A stretch of 64,000 nucleotides of DNA from assembly GCF_041081105.1 (NCBI RefSeq), contig NZ_CP163528.1, positions 744,001 through 808,000 of the forward strand. Reading direction: 5' to 3'. The stretch is from Promicromonospora sp. Populi. GTDB lineage: Bacteria > Actinomycetota > Actinomycetes > Actinomycetales > Cellulomonadaceae. Every line of letters begins with the position of its first letter. Position 1 is the first letter of the stretch. The notes below the pieces were generated by a model that searched no databases, had not been told where the DNA came from, and saw nothing but the letters and a program-made list of their open reading frames with translations. The translations under genes were made by a program, and so were the position numbers. Of this stretch, positions 59,846 through 64,000 are shown in pieces.

Positions 59846-59866
59846 AACCAGCCCAGGAGCGGAAGG

Positions 59867-60859
59867 ATGCGCGATGACGTCGAACGAGGTCCCGGTGCCC
59901 GGCGTGGGTCGGGTCGTATGAACGCCCCCGCGCGGCTCGGCCTGTACGGCGCGGGGCTCGCGGCGCTGTTCGCCGCTGCGTTCGTCGTCGCCGGGGCAGT
60001 GGTGCCCGAGAGCTCGGTCGCCGCCTGGTCGGCAGTCGAGTCGGACGACGCCGACCACGCGGACGAGCCGGCCGGTTCCGACGGCATGGCGGGCATGGGT
60101 GAAGGGGACGAGGTGCACGGCGGCAGCGAGCCGACGCCGGTCCGCGGGCTCTCGCTGGAGCAGGACGGCCTGCTCCTGAGCCCGGTGCGTGCTCCGGACG
60201 AGGTCGACGAGGCAGGGACGCTCTCGTTCTCGATCACATCGCCCGACGGCGCTGCCGTGACCCGGTTCGAGACCGAGCACGACAAGGAGCTGCACCTGAT
60301 CGTCGTGCGCTCCGACGGCGCGCTGTTCCGGCACGTCCACCCGACGATGTCCGCCGACGGCGTCTGGTCGCTGCCGTGGACCTGGGACGACGCCGGTAGC
60401 TACCGGGTGTTCGCCGACCTCGTCCCCGAGGCGACCGGCCAGAACGTGACGCTCAGCCGCACGGTCGACGTCGCCGGCGACGTCTCCTCGCAGCCCGCGA
60501 CATCGGAGTCCACCGCCGCCACGATCGACGGCTACACCGCTACGCTCACCGGGGACCTGAGCGCGAGCGGCGACTCGATGCTGACCGTCACCGTCACGAA
60601 GGACGGCGAGCCGGTCACCGGGCTGGAGCCGTACCTCGGGGCCTACGGGCACCTCGTCGCGCTGCGCGAGGGTGACCTGGCCTACCTGCACGTGCACCCG
60701 GAGGGTGCCGAGCCGGAGCCTGGATCGACGTCGGGCCCGGACATCACCTTCATGACCGAGGCGCCAACGCCGGGGCGGTACCTGCTGTACCTCGACTTCA
60801 AGATCGACGGCGAAGTGCGCACCGCGCCCTTCGTCCTGGACACCACAAGGGGGGCCTGA
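59867..60859 (+). CDS. Membrane-anchored Met/His-rich extracytoplasmic protein of a copper operon
   Basis: 330 residues. One N-terminal helix ([23 protein letters not shown]) is followed by an acidic linker with [14 protein letters not shown], a plausible copper-binding tract, and two beta-rich domains with HVHP motifs (RHVHPTM and YLHVHPEG). This family occurs next to copper ATPases in actinomycetes; its biochemical role is unknown, possibly copper handling at the outer face. ATG 59867 has AGGAG 7 bp upstream. ATG 59918 ([11 protein letters not shown]) may be the true start, judging by relatives. It overlaps copA by one base. Confidence 0.78.
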   Translation: MRDDVERGPGARRGSGRMNAPARLGLYGAGLAALFAAAFVVAGAVVPESSVAAWSAVESDDADHADEPAGSDGMAGMGEGDEVHGGSEPTPVRGLSLEQDGLLLSPVRAPDEVDEAGTLSFSITSPDGAAVTRFETEHDKELHLIVVRSDGALFRHVHPTMSADGVWSLPWTWDDAGSYRVFADLVPEATGQNVTLSRTVDVAGDVSSQPATSESTAATIDGYTATLTGDLSASGDSMLTVTVTKDGEPVTGLEPYLGAYGHLVALREGDLAYLHVHPEGAEPEPGSTSGPDITFMTEAPTPGRYLLYLDFKIDGEVRTAPFVLDTTRGA

Positions 60860-63177
60860 TGTCCGACACCACGTCCCGGACCGACGAGCCACAAGCCACT
60901 GTCGACCTCGAGATCGGCGGCATGACCTGCGCGTCGTGCGCCATGCGGATCGAGAAGAAGCTCAACCGCCTCGACGGGGTGACCGCTACCGTCAACTACG
61001 CCACCGAGAAGGCGACGGTCACGACGCCCGCCGGGTACGACGTGACCGCGCTGGTCGCAGAGGTGGAGAAGACCGGTTACACGGCGGTCCTACCTGCGCC
61101 CGAGGCCGCCGGGCAGGACTCCGACGCCGTCGACCCGCGGGACCTGGAGCTCGCGGCGCTGCGCGACCGGCTGATCACGTCGATAGTGCTCACCGTCCCG
61201 GTGATCGTGCTTGCGATGGTCCCCGCGTGGCAGTTCACCTTCTGGCAGTGGGTGTCCCTCACGCTCGCGGCCCCGGTGGTCCTGTGGGGCGCGTGGCCGT
61301 TCCACAAGGCGGCGTGGACCAACCTGCGGCACGGTGCGGCGACCATGGACACCCTGGTCTCGCTCGGTGTGCTGGCCGCGTTCGGCTGGTCCCTGTACGC
61401 ACTGTTCCTCGGCACGGCGGGGGAGCCGGGGATGACGCACGGGTTCGAGCTGACCGTTGCGCCGTCCGACGGCGCGGGCAACATCTACCTCGAGGTCGCC
61501 GCGGGCGTCACGATGTTCGTGCTGGCCGGGCGCTACTTCGAGAAGCGGTCCAAGCGCCGGTCCGGCGCCGCGCTGCGGGCGCTCCTGGAGCTGGGCGCGA
61601 AGGACGTCGCGGTGCTGCGGCACGGCGTCGAGACCCGAGTCCCGGTGGGGAGCCTCGCGGTAGGCGACGAGTTCGTCGTGCGCCCGGGGGAGAAGATCGC
61701 CACCGACGGCGTGGTGGTCACCGGCTCCTCCGCGGTCGACGCGTCGATGCTGACGGGGGAGTCGGTCCCGGTGGAGGTCGGCGTCGGCGACACCGTGGCC
61801 GGAGCGACGGTGAACTCCGGCGGCCGGCTGGTCGTGCGCGCCACGGAGGTCGGCTCGGGCACCCAGCTCGCGCGGATCGCGCGGCTCGTCGAGGACGCCC
61901 AGTCGGGCAAGGCCGAGATCCAGCGCCTCGCTGACCGGGTCTCCGGGGTGTTCGTGCCGATCGTGATCGCGATCGCCGTCGGTACCCTCGGCGTCTGGCT
62001 CGGCGCGGGCTTCCCGGCGACCGCGGCGCTGACCGCCGCCGTTGCCGTGCTGATCATCGCCTGCCCCTGCGCGCTGGGGCTGGCCACACCGACCGCGCTG
62101 CTGGTCGGCACGGGGCGGGGCGCGCAGCTGGGCATCCTCATCAAGGGTCCCGAGGTGCTGGAGTCCACGCGCAAGGTCGACACCATCGTGCTGGACAAGA
62201 CGGGCACCGTCACGACCGGCCGGATGACCCTCCTCGACGTCGTCGCGGACGGCAGCACCACCCGGGACGAGGTGCTCCGGCTCGCAGGCGCCCTGGAGGA
62301 CGCCTCCGAGCACCCGATCGCGCAGGCGATCGCCAAGGCCGCCACGCAGCAGGTCGGGACGCTGCCCACCCCGGAGTCGTTCCAGAGCATCCTGGGCACG
62401 GGCGTGCAGGGGATCGTCGACGGGCACGCCGTCGTCGTCGGCCGGGAGTCCCTGCTCGCCGACTGGTCCCAGCACCTGTCGGCCGACCTGGCCGAGGCTA
62501 AGGTTCAGGCTGAGGTTGAGGGTAGGACGGTGGTCGCCGTCGGCTGGGACGGGCAGGCGCGCGGTCTGCTCGTCGTCGCCGACCAGGTCAAGCCCACCAG
62601 CGCGGACGCCGTCGCCCAGCTCGTCGCGCTCGGTCTGACGCCGGTGCTCCTGACCGGCGACAACCGGGCGGTGGCGGAGCAGGTGGCCGCCGAGGTGGGC
62701 ATCGCCCGGGTCATCGCGGAGGTGCTGCCGCAGGACAAGGCCGACGTGATCGCCGCGCTGCAGGCGGAGGGCAAGGTCGTCGCCATGGTCGGCGACGGCG
62801 TGAACGACGCCCCAGCGCTCGCGCAGGCGGACCTCGGCCTCGCGATGGGTACGGGCACGGACGCCGCGATCGAGGCGGCGGACATCACCCTGGTCCGCGG
62901 GGACCTGAGGTCGGCCGCAGACGCCATCCGGCTGTCCCGCAAGACGCTCGGCACCATCCGCACCAACCTGTTCTGGGCCTTCGGCTACAACGTCGCGGCG
63001 ATCCCGCTGGCGGCCCTCGGCCTGCTCAACCCCATGCTCGCCGGCGCGGCGATGGCGTTCTCCAGCGTCTTCGTCGTCGGCAACAGCCTCCGCCTGCGCT
63101 CGTTCGCGAGCCGGACGGCGGACGACGAGGCGCCCGCGCCGTCGGGACACGCCGCCCGGACGCTGCAGGACGCCTGA
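60859..63177 (+). CDS. copA: Copper-exporting P1B-type ATPase
   Basis: 772 residues. An N-terminal HMA domain has the metal motif GGMTCASC (Cys24, Cys27). The A-domain TGES, the transmembrane CPC motif at 402-404 ([11 protein letters not shown]), the phosphorylation site DKTGTVTTG (Asp446), the HP motif SEHPIAQAI and the hinge GDGVNDAPA (645-653) are all intact. CPC and an adjacent CxxC domain indicate Cu(I) or Ag(I) export. It starts at ATG 60859, one base overlapping the preceding stop. It is expressed from the CsoR-type promoter at 59788; no csoR gene is in the window. Confidence 0.95.
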   Translation: MSDTTSRTDEPQATVDLEIGGMTCASCAMRIEKKLNRLDGVTATVNYATEKATVTTPAGYDVTALVAEVEKTGYTAVLPAPEAAGQDSDAVDPRDLELAALRDRLITSIVLTVPVIVLAMVPAWQFTFWQWVSLTLAAPVVLWGAWPFHKAAWTNLRHGAATMDTLVSLGVLAAFGWSLYALFLGTAGEPGMTHGFELTVAPSDGAGNIYLEVAAGVTMFVLAGRYFEKRSKRRSGAALRALLELGAKDVAVLRHGVETRVPVGSLAVGDEFVVRPGEKIATDGVVVTGSSAVDASMLTGESVPVEVGVGDTVAGATVNSGGRLVVRATEVGSGTQLARIARLVEDAQSGKAEIQRLADRVSGVFVPIVIAIAVGTLGVWLGAGFPATAALTAAVAVLIIACPCALGLATPTALLVGTGRGAQLGILIKGPEVLESTRKVDTIVLDKTGTVTTGRMTLLDVVADGSTTRDEVLRLAGALEDASEHPIAQAIAKAATQQVGTLPTPESFQSILGTGVQGIVDGHAVVVGRESLLADWSQHLSADLAEAKVQAEVEGRTVVAVGWDGQARGLLVVADQVKPTSADAVAQLVALGLTPVLLTGDNRAVAEQVAAEVGIARVIAEVLPQDKADVIAALQAEGKVVAMVGDGVNDAPALAQADLGLAMGTGTDAAIEAADITLVRGDLRSAADAIRLSRKTLGTIRTNLFWAFGYNVAAIPLAALGLLNPMLAGAAMAFSSVFVVGNSLRLRSFASRTADDEAPAPSGHAARTLQDA
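62491..62529 (+). repeat. Unusual AAGGTT/GAGGTT tract inside copA
   Basis: Within the ATPase N-domain, ten consecutive codons (GCT AAG GTT CAG GCT GAG) continuing GTT GAG GGT AGG use T-ending and AGG codons that are rare in the rest of the gene. The reverse complement shares a 13-bp exact core with the tract at 36996-37058. The protein ([11 protein letters not shown]) looks normal for the family. Confidence 0.5.
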
Positions 63178-63203
63178 CCCCTCTCACTGACGAATGGATC
63201 CAC

Positions 63204-63485
63204 ATGGGACACGACCACTCGCACGACGAGCACTCGCACGACGGCCACTCGCACGACGGCCACACCCACACGGCCGGGACAGGTGACCACGGCCTTGACC
63301 TGCTCGGCCCGCCGGCCGACGAGATCGCGGAGTGCCCGGTCATGCGCGGCAGCACGGTGGTGAAGGCTGACGCCGAGGCCAAGGGCCTGTTCCGCGACTA
63401 CGAGGGCCAGCGGTACTGGCTCTGCTGCGCGGCCTGCGAGGCCCCGTTCGACGCCGACCCCGCCAGGTACGCGACCGCGGCCTGA
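63204..63485 (+). CDS. His-rich YHS domain protein
   Basis: 93 residues. A His/Asp tract (HDHSHDEHSHDGHSHDGHTH, residues 3-22) leads into a YHS-type metal-binding domain: ECPVMRGSTVVKADAEAKG, then YWLCCAACEAPFDADPARYA. YHS domains accompany copper and heavy-metal ATPases and may bind metal as a store or chaperone. It lies 26 bp after copA in the same operon and ends in a strong hairpin. A cobalt/nickel or zinc role is the alternative, but the context favours copper. Confidence 0.85.
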   Translation: MGHDHSHDEHSHDGHSHDGHTHTAGTGDHGLDLLGPPADEIAECPVMRGSTVVKADAEAKGLFRDYEGQRYWLCCAACEAPFDADPARYATAA

Positions 63486-63494
63486 CCCGGCGCT

Positions 63495-63537
63495 CACGAG
63501 CACCCGGCGCACCCCTGAGGTGCGCCGGGTGCTCGTG
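63495..63537. terminator. Strong terminator hairpin after copper operon
   Basis: Perfect 19-bp arms (63495-63513 and 63519-63537, beginning CACGAGCACCCGGCGCACC) with a 5-nt loop; no U-tract follows. Confidence 0.78.
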
Positions 63538-63563
63538 TCAGTGGTACCTGTAAGCATCGGGGT

Positions 63564-63971
63564 ATGGAACCTCTACGAGTACAACGTCTTCGTCCAGACG
63601 GGCTCGTCTCGAGCCCGGCCTTCAGCCACGTCGCCATCGTGCCGCCCGGTGCGACCACCATCTACGTCGGCGGTCAGAACGCCGTCGACGCGGGCGGCTC
63701 GCTCGTCGGTGAGGGCGACGTGGCCCTCCAGGCCGTGCGCACGCTGGAGAACGCCAAGGTCGCGCTCGCTGCGGCCGACGCCACCTTCGGCGACGTCGTG
63801 CAATGGACCGTCCTGTTCGTCGACGGCGTCGATCTCGCGGCGGCGTACGGGGCGATCGCGCCGATGCTGGCCTCCGACGAGCCGCCGCTGGTGCTCGGGG
63901 CGCGGGTCGCCGGGCTGGGCGTGCCCGGCGCGCTCATCGAGGTGAGCGCGATCGCCGCCGTGGTGCGCTGA
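63564..63971 (+). CDS. RidA family protein
   Basis: 135 residues. FSHVAIVPPGATTIYVGGQNAVDAGGSLVG and ENAKVALAAADATFGDVVQWTVLFVDG match the RidA/YjgF fold, whose members deaminate reactive enamine or imine intermediates. The conserved Arg that binds the substrate carboxylate would fall in PPLVLGARVAGLG near residue 110; the local sequence differs from canonical RidA (usually RxxVxVxxLP), so it may belong to a divergent subgroup. The start is ATG 63564. It stands alone after the copper operon terminator. Confidence 0.83.
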   Translation: MEPLRVQRLRPDGLVSSPAFSHVAIVPPGATTIYVGGQNAVDAGGSLVGEGDVALQAVRTLENAKVALAAADATFGDVVQWTVLFVDGVDLAAAYGAIAPMLASDEPPLVLGARVAGLGVPGALIEVSAIAAVVR

Positions 63972-64000
63972 GTCATAGTCCGGCGTCTCCGGGAGCGCTT

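Overview
The window is high-GC, densely packed DNA with strong G/C bias at third codon positions, GTG starts, many 4-bp ATGA/GTGA gene overlaps, and F420-type reductases, WYL and DUF222-HNH proteins. This fits a free-living actinomycete, most likely order Micrococcales (Promicromonosporaceae or Cellulomonadaceae); the genus is an inference. No rRNA, tRNA, CRISPR array, prophage or IS element was seen, and no gap between genes exceeds 300 bp.

Layout. 1-2.3 kb: 5' end of arginine deiminase (runs off the left edge), a DUF1684 protein and a Tat-exported intradiol-dioxygenase-like lipoprotein. 2.3-12.1 kb: small regulator/enzyme modules (MarR with two tandem F420-type reductases, a VOC protein, a secreted M23 peptidase, TetR with an FAD monooxygenase, a DrrAB-type ABC exporter with a WYL regulator) and one histidine-phosphatase relic. 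12.1-16.1 kb: a CitAB/DcuSR-type two-component system divergent from a DctA dicarboxylate symporter. 16.2-18.6 kb: two SDR enzymes and a TetR.

18.6-29.3 kb is the most coherent system: an aldaric-acid catabolic island. Glucarate dehydratase, 5-keto-4-deoxyglucarate dehydratase and 2-oxoglutarate semialdehyde dehydrogenase form one operon. It is followed by a LysR regulator, a tripartite tricarboxylate-type transporter (TctC-TctB-TctA) with a universal stress protein, a GntR regulator and a galactarate/L-talarate dehydratase. A 22-bp LysR-type box occurs upstream of both the catabolic operon and the transporter operon (17/22 identical), so import and breakdown look co-regulated. At 36.3-39.0 kb a GntR, a DapA-like deaminase and a 4-hydroxyproline epimerase form part of a hydroxyproline pathway that ends in the same semialdehyde.

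29.3-44 kb also holds a CmtR-like metal sensor with a cation-diffusion exporter, two epoxide hydrolases, a DUF222-HNH protein, a second TetR/FAD-monooxygenase pair with twin operators, and a beta-carbonic anhydrase. 43-49 kb: a MoxR-DUF58-VWA (Bat-type) operon ending in a membrane-anchored trypsin-like protease, divergent from an OmpR-type two-component system with direct-repeat boxes between them. 49.3-53.1 kb: a MarR and an RND-type permease. 53.2-59.3 kb: a 2022-residue surface protein with eleven cadherin/Ig-like repeats, four to five FN3 domains and a Cys-rich C-terminal module. 59.8-63.5 kb: a copper operon (anchored Met/His protein, CopA ATPase, His-rich YHS protein) behind a promoter carrying CsoR-like operators. 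A RidA-family gene closes the window.

Operon ends are marked by long hairpins, most of them perfect or with one wobble, which is helpful for reading transcription units.
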